The notes under the pieces: model-generated
Databases searched by the model: none
What the model was told of the DNA's origin: nothing
What the model saw: the letters and a program-made list of their open reading frames with translations, nothing else
Shown: positions 27,202 through 35,676 of the stretch, piece after piece
Layout: each line of letters opens with the position of its first letter
Position numbering within the stretch: position 1 is the stretch's first letter
NCBI RefSeq assembly: GCF_000746205.1
Contig: NZ_JQKV01000007.1
Location: 1-64,000 of the forward strand
DNA length: 64,000 nucleotides
Source of the DNA: Halorubrum sp. BV1
GTDB lineage: Archaea > Halobacteriota > Halobacteria > Halobacteriales > Haloferacaceae
Reading direction: 5' to 3'
Made by a program: the position numbers and the translations under genes

Positions 27202-27945
27202 ATGTTCAAGGCCATCGTGGGCGCGTCGACGTTTCAGGACGCGCTCGACTCGGTGAGCGTGTTGGTCGACGAGTGCAAGATCCGCCTGAACGAGGAGGAA
27301 CTCTCGATCCGGGCGGTCGATCCCGCCAACGTCGGGATGGTCGACCTCACCCTCGAAGCCGCCGCGTTCGAGTCCTACGAAGCCGACGGCGGCGTTATCG
27401 GCGTCAACCTCGCCCGGCTCGAAGACATCGCCGGGATGGCCAACTCCGGCGACCTGATCCACCTCGAACTCGACGAGGAGACCCGCAAACTCCACATCGA
27501 GATCGACGGACTGAGTTACACCCTCGCGCTCATCGACCCCGACTCGATCCGTCAGGAGCCGGATATCCCCGACCTCGATCTCGCCGCCGAGATCGTCGTC
27601 GAGGGCGCACAGATCGGTCGCGGCATCACGGCCGCCGACATGGTCTCCGACCACATCCGACTCCGCGTCAACGAGGCCGACGAGGCCTTCTTCATCGAGG
27701 CGGAAGGCGACACCGACGACGTCGACTTGGAACTCACCCGCGAGGACCTCATCGCGCTCACCGCCGGCCCCGCAGACTCGCTTTTCAGCCTGGACTACCT
27801 CAAAGACATGAACAAGGCGATCCCCTCCGACGCCGAGGTGACCATCGAACTCGGCGAGGAGTTCCCCGTCAAGCTCCACTACGGCTTCGCCGAGGGACTC
27901 GGTACCGTGACGTTCATGCTCGCACCGCGGATCCAGAGCGACTGA
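27202..27945 (+). CDS. pcn: Proliferating cell nuclear antigen (sliding clamp)
   Basis: 247 residues from ATG 27202. PCNA fold: MFKAIVGASTFQDALDSVSVLVDECKIRL, NVGMVDLTLEAAAFESY, the interdomain connector region LDLAAEIVVEGAQIGRGITAADMVSDHI, and a C-terminal FMLAPRI. It is strongly acidic, with few basic residues on the ring-lining helices, as known for haloarchaeal PCNA. It clamps replicative polymerases, FEN1, ligase and RFC-loaded factors. Confidence 0.97.
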   Translation: MFKAIVGASTFQDALDSVSVLVDECKIRLNEEELSIRAVDPANVGMVDLTLEAAAFESYEADGGVIGVNLARLEDIAGMANSGDLIHLELDEETRKLHIEIDGLSYTLALIDPDSIRQEPDIPDLDLAAEIVVEGAQIGRGITAADMVSDHIRLRVNEADEAFFIEAEGDTDDVDLELTREDLIALTAGPADSLFSLDYLKDMNKAIPSDAEVTIELGEEFPVKLHYGFAEGLGTVTFMLAPRIQSD

Positions 27946-28017
27946 GCCGACCGAACGGCTCTGTCCGCGACCCCGACGGCCGTCCCCCCACGACATCGAC
28001 GAGACCCATACACTCCC

Positions 28018-28281
28018 GTGACAGACCACTACGTGTACGTGATCGAGTGTGCCGACGGGACGCTGTACACCGGGTACACCACCGACGTCGAGCGGCGGGT
28101 CGCCGAACACGACGCCGGAGCGGGCGCGAAGTACACCCGCGGGCGAACACCCGTGACGCTCCGGCACGTCGAGTCGTTCGACTCGAAGTCGGCGGCGATG
28201 TCGAGAGAACACGCGATCAAGTCGCTCACGCGCCCGGAGAAAGACCGACTGATCGAGACGGAATCGCAGCCGGACACCTGA
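28018..28281 (+). CDS. GIY-YIG domain protein (UPF0213/YhbQ-like)
   Basis: 87 residues from GTG 28018. GIY-YIG core: YVYVIECADGTLYTGYTTDVERRVAEHDAGAGAKYTRGRTPVTLRHVESF with the two Tyr, the Arg and a Glu in a downstream helix (SREHAIKSLTRPEKDRLIE). It is a stand-alone nuclease-like domain of unknown biological substrate. Follows pcn by 72 bp. Confidence 0.88.
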   Translation: MTDHYVYVIECADGTLYTGYTTDVERRVAEHDAGAGAKYTRGRTPVTLRHVESFDSKSAAMSREHAIKSLTRPEKDRLIETESQPDT

Positions 28282-28346
28282 TCGAAACGGGACTCAACCA
28301 GACGCCCGATCGAAACGGGACCGCGAGCGGACGCGGGCCGGTCCGA

Positions 28347-29237
28347 TCACTCCACCAGGCGTTCTATCTCCGTGACGAGGATGCCGCTCGCGCCGACGTC
28401 CTTGAGCTCCGAGATAGTCGCGAACACGTCGCGCTCCTCGACGACGGCGTGGACCGCGACCATCCCGTTGCCGTTCTCGTCTGCCTCCACGTTCATCACG
28501 GTCGGGCCGCCCAACCCCGGGATCACGTCTTTCACCTCGTCGAGGCGGTCTTTCGGCGCGTTCATCATCAGGTAACGGCGCCCGTCGGCGGCGAGGACGG
28601 ACTCGAAGGCCGTCCGCACCTGCTCGACTTTGGGGTCGTCCGCGACGTCGGCGCGGGCGAACAGCCGCACGGACGAGGCGAGCACCTCGTCGATCACGGC
28701 GAGGCGGTTCACCTGCAGCGTCGTTCCCGTCGAGGTGATGTCGACGATGGCGTCCGCCATGTCGACGTGCGGGGTCAGTTCGGTCGCGCCCGTGACCGTG
28801 ACCACGTCGGCGTCCACTCCCTTTCGGTCGAGGTACTCCCGGGTGACCGTCGGAAACTCGGTTGCGATCGTCGCGCCCGCCAGATCCTCGACAGTCGCGA
28901 CGTCGCCGTCTTCCGGCGCGGCGAGCACCAAGCGACAGGAGCCGTAGCCGAGATCGAGGAGGTCGACCAGATCGTCGTCGCCGGCCGTCGTGCGGTCGTC
29001 GGCGACCCCGCCGGACTCCGCGGCCTGATCGAGGCCGGTGACGCCGAGGTCGGCCGCGCCGTCGCGGACGTATTCGGGGATGTCGGCCGCGCGTGCGTAA
29101 AGCACCGTCACCTCGGGATCGACCGTGTCCGCGTACAGCTGGCGGTCCGCGGTCTCCTCGACGTGGAGGCCGGCGCGTTCTAAAAGCGAGAGCGTCGGAT
29201 CGTGTAAGCGGCCCTTGTTGGGGACGGCGATGCGCAT
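28347..29237 (-). CDS. hisG: ATP phosphoribosyltransferase, long (HisG_L) form
   Basis: 296 residues from ATG 29237 (MRIAVPNKGRLHDPTLSLLERAGLH). Catalytic domains with VLYARAADIPEYVRDGAADLGVTGLD and the PRPP loop DIVDITSTGTTLQVN. The C-terminal regulatory ACT-like domain (about 220-296: YLMMNAPKDRLDEVKDVIPGLGGPTV) makes the enzyme histidine-inhibited. First step of histidine synthesis. Only hisD also lies in this window, 4 kb away. Confidence 0.95.
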   Translation of the reverse strand: MRIAVPNKGRLHDPTLSLLERAGLHVEETADRQLYADTVDPEVTVLYARAADIPEYVRDGAADLGVTGLDQAAESGGVADDRTTAGDDDLVDLLDLGYGSCRLVLAAPEDGDVATVEDLAGATIATEFPTVTREYLDRKGVDADVVTVTGATELTPHVDMADAIVDITSTGTTLQVNRLAVIDEVLASSVRLFARADVADDPKVEQVRTAFESVLAADGRRYLMMNAPKDRLDEVKDVIPGLGGPTVMNVEADENGNGMVAVHAVVEERDVFATISELKDVGASGILVTEIERLVE

Positions 29238-29352
29238 ACTCGACGACTCGCAGGGCGCGCGGGAAACGTTTTCGTCCGGGCGAGCGCGGTCGGCGGAGTG
29301 ATGCCCTCTCATCGACGGCCTCGCGGCTCGCGAACTGCTCGCCGCGAAAAGT

Positions 29353-29435
29353 ACGGGCCGGGAGGGATTCGAACCACGTCCAGACGTGCTCGCTCACTTC
29401 GTTCGCTGTGCGCGACTGGCCTCTTCGAATCCCTC
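29353..29435. repeat. Partial duplication of the tRNA-Lys 3' end with internal inverted repeat
   Basis: 29353-29375 repeats exactly the 23 bp at 29470-29492 that cover the acceptor stem and T-arm 3' end of the tRNA-Lys gene. Inside the copy, gagggattcgaa (29362-29373) is matched in inverted orientation by ttcgaatccctc (29424-29435), giving a 12-bp stem with a 50-bp loop. It is not a complete tRNA: D-arm and anticodon are absent. Confidence 0.85.
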
Positions 29436-29470
29436 TGGCGTTTTCACTGCTCCCGTTGGTCGCAGGAAAA

Positions 29471-29544
29471 CGGGCCGGGAGGGATTCGAACCCCCGACCG
29501 TCCGGTTAAAAGCCGGACGCTCTCCCTAACTGAGCTACCGGCCC
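29471..29544 (-). tRNA. tRNA-Lys(TTT)
   Basis: 74 nt on the minus strand. Acceptor stem GGGCCGG/CCGGCCC with discriminator G, D-arm GCTC...GAGC, anticodon stem TCCGG/CCGGA with loop CTTTTAA (anticodon TTT), T-arm GGGGG/CCCTC with loop TTCGAAT. No intron and no encoded CCA. Confidence 0.97.
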
Positions 29545-29592
29545 AGACGGACGCGACTACGAGCACACCACGGATAAACGTTTAGAAACGCG

Positions 29593-30273
29593 CTACGGCG
29601 ACCGGGGCGCGCCGCCCTCGTCGCCGAAGTAGTCGTCGAGCGCGGTCGCGACGATGTCGCCGGGGTCGCGGCCCTCGTTCGAGGCCCGCCGCCGGAGTTC
29701 GACGTACGTGTCGAGGGGGAGGTCGACGCCGACGTGCCCGAGCTGCACGCCCGTCTCGCGGACCGCGCTTTCGACGTCGCGGCCGTCGTTGACCGCCGAG
29801 GCGATGGAGCGGACCTCGCGGACCGTCAGGTCGCCGTCGATGGTCGCCCACGCGAGCAGGTACCGGTCGGTGCCGCCGAGCCGCGCGATGTGTTTGGCCG
29901 CACTCGGCGCTATCTGCCCGCTCGCGACCTGCCGGCGGATCGCCTGCGGGAGGTCGTGGACGCGCGCCCACTTGCGGATGAACGCCACGCTCACGTCGTC
30001 GCCGGCGCGTTCGGCCGCCGTCTTGTACGACCCGACGCCGCGGACGAGCGCCGCGCACGCGGCCGCACCCCGAAGCATCAACACATGGTCGTCGTCGCCG
30101 ACGTCGCCGGCCGCGAAGCGCGCCACCGTCTCGGCCGCCTCGGCGACGCTTTCGGGATCGTCGGGGTCGAAGCCGACCGCCTCGGCGGCGCGCTCGCCCG
30201 TGACGGACGGATCCGATCGGACGACCGGCTCGCCGACGGGCGAGCGCCGGTCCGCGCGTGAATCCTCGGTCAT
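29593..30273 (-). CDS. Haloarchaeal protein with ParB/KorB-type helix-turn-helix
   Basis: 226 residues from ATG 30273. The middle resembles the ParB/KorB DNA-binding segment: SYKTAAERAGDDVSVAFIRKWARVHDLPQAIRRQVASGQIAPSAAKHIARLGG. The C-terminal part (VDLPLDTYVELRRRASNEGRDPGDIVATALDDYF) looks like a ribbon-helix-helix dimerisation region. No ParA partner nearby and no CTPase-type N-terminal ParB motif, so it may be a chromosomal DNA-binding protein rather than a partition factor. Family name not recalled with certainty. Confidence 0.75.
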   Translation of the reverse strand: MTEDSRADRRSPVGEPVVRSDPSVTGERAAEAVGFDPDDPESVAEAAETVARFAAGDVGDDDHVLMLRGAAACAALVRGVGSYKTAAERAGDDVSVAFIRKWARVHDLPQAIRRQVASGQIAPSAAKHIARLGGTDRYLLAWATIDGDLTVREVRSIASAVNDGRDVESAVRETGVQLGHVGVDLPLDTYVELRRRASNEGRDPGDIVATALDDYFGDEGGAPRSP

Positions 30274-30378
30274 GTCGTATTCCTTCGCGGCCGTCTACAT
30301 AAGCGACCGGCACTCTGGCAGGTTTCGCTCCCGACTGGGACGCGGGAACCGTGACGTCCGTGCCGCCCGGACCACGGC

Positions 30379-30579
30379 TCAGTCGGCCAGTTCGAAGGCG
30401 ATCTCGACTTCGGCCTGATACTCCCTGTCGGCCGCGTCCCGGAGCTCGACGCCGAACTCCTGTACCTCCGCCCAATAGACGTTTTCGAGCGTATCCTCGG
30501 CGCGGTCTATCGCGTCGTCGGCCGCGGCCTCGAAGCTCTCCTCGCTCGTGCCGATCATCGTGATCTTCTTAAATACCAT
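30379..30579 (-). CDS. Dodecin flavin-binding protein
   Basis: 66 residues from ATG 30579. MVFKKITMIGTSEESFEAAADDAIDRAEDTLENVYWAEVQEFG and the C-terminal YQAEVEIAFEL match dodecin; Trp36 is the residue that stacks on the flavin. Dodecins form a 12-subunit hollow sphere that stores riboflavin/lumichrome in haloarchaea. Confidence 0.95.
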   Translation of the reverse strand: MVFKKITMIGTSEESFEAAADDAIDRAEDTLENVYWAEVQEFGVELRDAADREYQAEVEIAFELAD

Positions 30580-30672
30580 GTCATGTGCTGGTTCGGCACA
30601 CGGGGGCTTGAATGTATCCCCGACCGCGATCGAGGGGATCCGGACGGGCGGTGGAAAAGGGTGCTCGGCCGT

Positions 30673-30747
30673 AGTCCGGCGAGAACTGGTAGAGCGCAGT
30701 CCGGCGAGAACTGGTAGAGCACAGTCCGGCGAGAACTGGCGGGTCGC
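30673..30747. repeat. Three tandem 25-bp repeats
   Basis: Units start at 30673, 30698 and 30723; each begins agtccggcgagaactgg. The third diverges in its last 8 bp and runs to within 7 bp of the stop of the next minus-strand gene (30754). Confidence 0.95.
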
Positions 30748-30753
30748 GTCGGA

Positions 30754-31092
30754 CTACGGACTGCCCGGCGCGCCTTCCATCACGGCGAAGTCCGCGCCGT
30801 CGTCCTCGATGCCGATGACCGCCCAGTCGTACGGCGGCTTCTTCGAGACGAGTCGGTCCCGGAGATCGCCGGCGTTCTCGCGCCATGTGACGAAACATCG
30901 CAGCCGAGGGGTGTCGCCGCCGTCCGCGAGATACGGGTCGAGGTCGTCGTCGTCGAGACACAACACCGTCACGAGGACGCGTCGCCACTTCCGCTCTGCG
31001 ACGAACTCGCGTCCGTCTTCGCTGACGGTGTATCCGAGTTCACGAAAGACGTCTCTGGCCTCCGTCGTCGGGGGGATGCTCGCAGGGGCCAT
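30754..31092 (-). CDS. Small conserved haloarchaeal protein of unknown function
   Basis: 112 residues from ATG 31092. Reads as one globular alpha/beta domain: TTEARDVFRELGYTVSEDGREFVAERKWRRVLVTVLC, RLRCFVTWRENAGDLRDRL, and YDWAVIGIEDDGADFAVM at the C-terminus. The pattern resembles a short nuclease-fold or regulatory domain, but no catalytic residues stand out. A run of four minus-strand genes (dodecin, this, zinc-ribbon, A-type Fe-S protein) could form a loose cluster, though gaps exceed 100 bp. Confidence 0.75.
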   Translation of the reverse strand: MAPASIPPTTEARDVFRELGYTVSEDGREFVAERKWRRVLVTVLCLDDDDLDPYLADGGDTPRLRCFVTWRENAGDLRDRLVSKKPPYDWAVIGIEDDGADFAVMEGAPGSP

Positions 31093-31204
31093 CTACTTCG
31101 ACGTTGGCCACCATCCGTGATAAAGTTTCTCACGATTCTGGCGGGCCGCGAGTACGCGTCGTTCGTGGGAGAGGAGTGGGAGATGACGCCGGATGTCCAG
31201 CGGG

Positions 31205-31450
31205 TCACTCGTGGGCCGCGTCCCACTCGTCGGGCTTTTTGATGTTCCCGCAGTCGGTACACTGGATCCGGCCCATCGTGTCCATCGCGGTGCCGAAGGA
31301 GTCGCAGTTGCCACACCGGAACCCCCAGCGCGACGATCCGTCGGCGTCTTCGAACACGACGTAGAAAGGGCCGTCCGCGCCGCGTTCGGCCAGCGTCCGG
31401 TCTGTGTACACTCGCTCACCGTCGGTGGTCGTCGAGGCGTCGAGACTCAT
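31205..31450 (-). CDS. Small zinc-ribbon protein
   Basis: 81 residues from ATG 31450. RWGFRCGNCDSFGTAMDTMGRIQCTDCGNIKKPDEWDAAHE forms a CxxC...CxxC zinc ribbon, preceded by a strand-rich half (YTDRTLAERGADGPFYVVFEDADGS). A haloarchaeal family (possibly DUF5816; not certain). Role unknown. Confidence 0.8.
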   Translation of the reverse strand: MSLDASTTTDGERVYTDRTLAERGADGPFYVVFEDADGSSRWGFRCGNCDSFGTAMDTMGRIQCTDCGNIKKPDEWDAAHE

Positions 31451-31555
31451 ACGACCCGGTACCGTCCGGACGGGCTTAAAAACGCGACTCGGAGACGGAC
31501 GCGACACGTCGAGGTATGGAGCGACTGCGAGCGCCGGGCGCGGAACCGCTGACAG

Positions 31556-31930
31556 TCACGTCCGGAACGACTCACCGCAGCCGCACTCGGAGACGACGTT
31601 CGGGTTCTCGACCTCGAAGCCGGCGGCCTGGAGACCGTGTTCGTAATCGAGCGTGCTCCCGCCGATGTAGTTCTGGCTCGCGGGGTCGACGAACACGCGG
31701 AGCCCGTGGTGTTCGACGACGAGATCGTCGGCTTCCGGTTCCGTGTCGAACCGCATCCCGTAGGAGAGACCCGCACAGCCGCCCTGCTGGACGAACAACC
31801 GCAGTCCGGCTTCGTCGGTGTCGAGGCCTTCGCCCTCCAGAAGAGAGAGCGCCTCCGACGCGGCGTCGGGGGTCACCTCGATCGCCGGCTCGCTCCCGCC
31901 GCCGTCTGTATCGGCCGTCTCGGTACTCAT
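31556..31930 (-). CDS. A-type iron-sulfur carrier (HesB/IscA/ErpA family)
   Basis: 124 residues from ATG 31930 (a TTG nine codons upstream is possible). IEVTPDAASEALSLLEGEGLDTDEAGLRLFVQQGGCAGLSYGMRFDTEPEADD and the C-terminal ECGCGESF supply the three conserved cysteines. NYIGGSTLDYEHGLQAAGFEVENPNV is the family core. It transfers Fe-S clusters to apo-proteins. The Glu/Gly-rich first 20 residues are a haloarchaeal extension. Confidence 0.93.
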   Translation of the reverse strand: MSTETADTDGGGSEPAIEVTPDAASEALSLLEGEGLDTDEAGLRLFVQQGGCAGLSYGMRFDTEPEADDLVVEHHGLRVFVDPASQNYIGGSTLDYEHGLQAAGFEVENPNVVSECGCGESFRT

Positions 31931-32023
31931 GCTCGCCTGTTCCGTCCGCGTGGCCAAAACCCTGCCGGCGAGTGCGCGGTCGGCGTGACCCTGAGTGGTT
32001 ACGTCGACGCGATGCTCCGAGCG

Positions 32024-32062
32024 TGACGCGACGGTGACGCACCGATGACGCGACGGTGACGC
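32024..32062. repeat. Two 17-bp direct repeats, 22-bp period
   Basis: tgacgcgacggtgacgc at 32024 and 32046, upstream of the next plus-strand gene. They make the true start of that gene hard to place. Confidence 0.85.
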
Positions 32063-32136
32063 GACGCTCGATTGACCTCGGCGCGGGAGCGACCGCGGCC
32101 GCCAGACCTACCTCGTTCGACGACGACCGGCAAGGC

Positions 32137-32775
32137 GTGACCGATCCACACGCCGACACCGCGGACGCCGCAGACGGAGAGTCCGGAGACAGCGACGCGA
32201 CCATCCGCGACGCCGCAGACGCGCCGTCAGAGGCCGAATCGCCCCCGGAATCCGACGCCGTGGCCGCCGGCGGCGTCGGCGACGGCGACGCGATCGATCC
32301 GGAGATCGTGATGTCGCGGCTCATCGAGGTCGACGCGCTAATCGAAGACGGAGAGACGCTCGCGCTCACGGCGTCGTTCCGCGAGGCGCTCGACGCACGG
32401 ATCGGGTCGCTCCGTGAGGAGTCCGATACGACCCTCGCCGAGCGGGCGGCCGCGATCGCCGGGGAGGGCGTCACTGGATACGCTCATGAGGGGCGGATCA
32501 TGCTCGCCGGAACGCCCGGCGTGTGGCTCCCCCGGGCGATAGCGCTCGCCGAGGTCGCGGCCGCGTCGGAACTTCGCGAGCGAGGCGTCGGCGACGCGCT
32601 CTCCCGTGAAGCGGCCCGTCCCATCCGGATGCTTCTCGACGCCTGTCCTGTCTGTGACGGGGCGATAGCGGAGACGACGCTCGGGCAGTGCCTCGACGAT
32701 CCGAACGGCGACCCGGACCTGTCCGTCCGCGCCTGTACCGACTGCGACGCGATCGTCTTCGGCGACCAACGCTGA
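32137..32775 (+). CDS. Acidic haloarchaeal protein with C-terminal zinc ribbon
   Basis: 212 residues if GTG 32137 (VTDPHADTADAADGESGD) is used; GTG 32056 is an alternative that would add 27 residues encoded by repeats. About 60 disordered acidic residues precede an alpha-helical domain (IDPEIVMSRLIEVDALIEDGETLALTASFREALDARIGSLREES). The C-terminal zinc site is CPVC...CTDC. Unknown function; convergent with hisD. Confidence 0.7.
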   Translation: MTDPHADTADAADGESGDSDATIRDAADAPSEAESPPESDAVAAGGVGDGDAIDPEIVMSRLIEVDALIEDGETLALTASFREALDARIGSLREESDTTLAERAAAIAGEGVTGYAHEGRIMLAGTPGVWLPRAIALAEVAAASELRERGVGDALSREAARPIRMLLDACPVCDGAIAETTLGQCLDDPNGDPDLSVRACTDCDAIVFGDQR

Positions 32776-32918
32776 CGGGCCGGCGCCCGCCGCGGCACCG
32801 AAATCGGGATGATCTCGATTCCCCAGCGCCACAACAGCAAGCTGGCGCTCCCGACGAGTGGCGGGCGGAGCGAGCCGGCGTCGAAAGCCGAGCGCGGCGC
32901 GTGACGCCTGCAGTGTGG

Positions 32919-34196
32919 CTACTCGAACCGCTTGCGGACGCTCTCGGCGTGCGCCTCCAACCCCTCCGCGTCCGCGAGCGTCGTGATCGTCTCGGAGAGG
33001 CCCGAGAGCGCGTCGCGGTCGAGCCGCTGGACCGTCGACGACCGGAGGAACGTGTCGACGGAGAGGCCGCCGTAGCGCTTCGCACCCCCGTTCGTCGGGA
33101 GCACGTGGTTCGTCCCGGTCGCGTAGTCGCCGGCGGCGACGGGCGAGTACGGACCGAGGAAGACGGAGCCGGCGTTCGAGATCCGGGCGAGCAGCGCCTC
33201 GTCGTCGTCGGCCACGATCGAGAGGTGCTCGGCGGCGTACTCCTCGGCGAACAGCACGGCTTCGGGCATCGAGCGCGCGTGGAGGACGCCGGAAGCCTCG
33301 TTGTCGAGGGCGGCTCGGATCGTCTCTTCGCGCTCGCGGCCCGCTACCTGCTCTTCGACCGCGTCCGCGACCGCGTCGGCGACGGCGGCGTCGTCGGTGA
33401 CGGCCACGACGGAGGCGTTCGGGTCGTGTTCGGCCTGCGCCACGAGGTCTGCCGCCACGAGGTCGGGATCCGCGGTGCCGTCGGCGAGCACGAGCACCTC
33501 GCTCGGGCCGGCGAGGAAGTCGATCTCGACGTCGCCCTGCACGACCGACTTCGCGGCGGTGACCCACTTGTTACCGGGCCCCACGATCTTCTGCGTGTTC
33601 GTCACCGTCTCCGTCCCGTACGCGAGCGCGGCGATCGCCTGTGCGCCGCCGACCTGATACACCGCGTCCGCGCCGGCCTCGTGTATCGCCGCGAGCGTGA
33701 CGGGGTTGAGGTCGTCGGCGGGCGGGGTGGCGACCGCGACGTGGTCGACGCCGGCCACGGTCGCGGGGATCACGCCCATCAGCGCGCTGGAGGGGTACGC
33801 CGCCGCGCCGCCGGGGACGTACACGCCGGCGCGGTCGATCGGGCGGAACCGACGGCCGAGTTCGCGGTCGCCGAACTCCTCGCGCCAGTCTTCGGGCCGC
33901 TGTCGCTCGTGGAACTCGCGGATGTTTGCGGCGGCGTCGCGGACCGCATCCAAGACGGGGTCGGTCGCGTCGTCGAGTTCCGTGTGCGCGCGCTCCGCGT
34001 CGTCGGTGACATCGATGTTGCCGACGGCCACGCCGTCGAACTCCTCCGAGAACTCGCGCAGCGCGGCGTCGCCCTCCTCGCGCACCCGGCCGACGATGTC
34101 GCTCACGTCGTCGCGCACCGCCTCGACGCCGGCGTCGCGCTCGAAGAAGGCGCGGCGCTCGGCCGGCGAGAGGTCGGCGACGGTTCGTACGTTCAT
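32919..34196 (-). CDS. hisD: Histidinol dehydrogenase
   Basis: 425 residues from ATG 34196. PIDRAGVYVPGGAAAYPSSALMGVIPA, the zinc/substrate region IDFLAGPSEVLVLADG, AQAEHDPNASVV, and the catalytic GTNHVLPTNGGAKRYGGLSVDTF. It oxidises histidinol to histidine, the last step of the pathway. It lies 70 bp downstream of the small membrane gene and crtB on the same strand. Confidence 0.96.
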   Translation of the reverse strand: MNVRTVADLSPAERRAFFERDAGVEAVRDDVSDIVGRVREEGDAALREFSEEFDGVAVGNIDVTDDAERAHTELDDATDPVLDAVRDAAANIREFHERQRPEDWREEFGDRELGRRFRPIDRAGVYVPGGAAAYPSSALMGVIPATVAGVDHVAVATPPADDLNPVTLAAIHEAGADAVYQVGGAQAIAALAYGTETVTNTQKIVGPGNKWVTAAKSVVQGDVEIDFLAGPSEVLVLADGTADPDLVAADLVAQAEHDPNASVVAVTDDAAVADAVADAVEEQVAGREREETIRAALDNEASGVLHARSMPEAVLFAEEYAAEHLSIVADDDEALLARISNAGSVFLGPYSPVAAGDYATGTNHVLPTNGGAKRYGGLSVDTFLRSSTVQRLDRDALSGLSETITTLADAEGLEAHAESVRKRFE

Positions 34197-34266
34197 ACGG
34201 CCGTCTCCGGGCCGCGGCGGGAAGGAGATTCCGACTCGGGAACCCCAGGGGCTGGGAACAGCACCG

Positions 34267-34476
34267 TCACTCAAGCGGACGAACGCCCGTCACGTCGAGC
34301 GCCGCGCGGACCGAAAGCCCCGCGAGGAGCGCGACGGCGGCGAACAGGACGGGGGCGGACACCGCAACGGCGAGGTCATACGAGCCGAGCGTCCGAGCCA
34401 GACCGCGGAGGATGAACGCCGCGAATCCGAGGCCGAACGCGAGCAGCGTGAGAGAGACGAATCGGGATCGGTCCAT
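34267..34476 (-). CDS. Two-helix membrane protein downstream of crtB
   Basis: 69 residues from ATG 34476. Two hydrophobic segments (FVSLTLLAFGLGFAAFILRGLA and YDLAVAVSAPVLFAAVALLAGLSV) with short charged ends. It starts 4 bp after the crtB stop, so it is almost surely cotranscribed with it. Unknown role; a membrane partner for isoprenoid synthesis is conceivable from position only. Confidence 0.75.
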   Translation of the reverse strand: MDRSRFVSLTLLAFGLGFAAFILRGLARTLGSYDLAVAVSAPVLFAAVALLAGLSVRAALDVTGVRPLE

Positions 34477-34480
34477 CGGT

Positions 34481-35446
34481 TCAGTCGGTCTGGGCGACGC
34501 TCGGGCCGTGCGGTCCGTGCTCGCGGTGGTCGCGGGAGGCGTCGAAGCCGCCACACATCTCGTAGAAGACCGCCTCCGGGTCGCGCGTCCACTGCCACTT
34601 CCAGCGAGTCCGGACGAGAAGCGAGAGCTTCCGAGACAAAGCGAGTTCCGGCGTCGTCGAGACGGTGTCGTACCCGAGGTTCCGGATGAGCCGATGGTGG
34701 TCGGCGTACAGGACCGACGCGAGAAGCACCGCGAACTGGCAGTCCTCGGGGAGGTACTTGATCCCCGCGACGCCCTCCTCGTAGAGCCGCTCGGTGCGGG
34801 CGAGCTCCGAGCGGATCGCGGCCGCGACGCGGTCGTCGAACTCCAACTCGAGGATCTGGCGTTCGCTCACGCCGTGCGCTTCGAGGGTTTCGAGCGGGAG
34901 GTAGATCCGGTCGCGCTCGACGACGTCCTCGCGGACGTCGCGGATGAAGTTCGTCATCTGGAACGCCTCGCCGAGCTTCGTCGCGTGCGGAAGCGCCCGC
35001 GCTTCCGTCTCCGGATCCAAGTCCATGATCGCCGTCATCATCCGACCGACCGCCGCCGCCGACCCGTTCATGTACGTCTCCAGTTCCTCGTAGGTCTCGT
35101 ATCGGTCGGTGTCGATATCGCTCTCCATCGCGTCGACGAACGCGTGGACGTCGGCGTCGTCGATGCCGCGTTCCGCACAGACGGTCGCGAACGCGTCCAA
35201 CACCGGGTCGTCGGTCTGTTCCTCGCCGAGGGCGGCTCGACGGAGCCGTTCGAGTTCCGCGCGCTGTTCGTCCGGAGGCCCGGTGTCGGGGGCGTCGACG
35301 ATCTCGTCTGCGATCCGGAAGAAGCCGTACAGCACGTACGTCGGACGGCGGATCCGTTTCGGGAGCACCCGCGTCGCGACGTGGAAGGTCGTGCCGGTGC
35401 GGCGTTGGATCCGCTTGCTCCGGGCGACCTGTGTCTTCTCTACCAT
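34481..35446 (-). CDS. crtB: Phytoene synthase (squalene/phytoene synthase family)
   Basis: 321 residues from ATG 35446. Two Asp-rich motifs, FFRIADEIVDAPD (first DxxxD) and FQMTNFIRDVREDVVERDRIYLPLE (second DxxxD), with YMNGSAAAVGRMM between. It condenses two geranylgeranyl diphosphates to phytoene for bacterioruberin and, via carotene, retinal. Other carotenoid genes (crtI, brp/blh) lie 5.4-8 kb away in the window. Confidence 0.93.
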   Translation of the reverse strand: MVEKTQVARSKRIQRRTGTTFHVATRVLPKRIRRPTYVLYGFFRIADEIVDAPDTGPPDEQRAELERLRRAALGEEQTDDPVLDAFATVCAERGIDDADVHAFVDAMESDIDTDRYETYEELETYMNGSAAAVGRMMTAIMDLDPETEARALPHATKLGEAFQMTNFIRDVREDVVERDRIYLPLETLEAHGVSERQILELEFDDRVAAAIRSELARTERLYEEGVAGIKYLPEDCQFAVLLASVLYADHHRLIRNLGYDTVSTTPELALSRKLSLLVRTRWKWQWTRDPEAVFYEMCGGFDASRDHREHGPHGPSVAQTD

Positions 35447-35640
35447 GCTGCCCTCTGCGGGCCGGCAGGGCGGATCGATAGCGGGTCGCCAGTCATGCAA
35501 AATGACTGGGACTCCACGAACATAACAGTTCGCCCGGTGTCGATTTCGGAGGGAGCACCGGCGTCGACAGCGGCCGACGCGACTGCAAACCGCGTCCTGC
35601 AGACTGACTCATCGGCGGTGCGACGGTCGCGTTTGGACGT

Positions 35641-35653
35641 GGTTTTTTTACGG
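35641..35653 (+). promoter_or_regulatory. T-rich promoter element ggtttttttacgg
   Basis: 13 bp identical to 42411-42423 before brp/blh. Here it lies between divergent crtB and the EamA gene, 36 bp before ATG 35677 of a micro-ORF and 83 bp before the EamA GTG. Confidence 0.5.
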
Positions 35654-35676
35654 CCGCCAGATGTGGAGGGAAACAG

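Noticed and set aside
29353..29435. Second tRNA gene next to tRNA-Lys
   Set aside because: Only the 3' acceptor/T-arm end is repeated; no D-arm or anticodon stem can be drawn.
30673..30747. Repeats as extension of the gene at 30754
   Set aside because: The gene's stop codon is intact before the repeats; they are downstream noncoding DNA.
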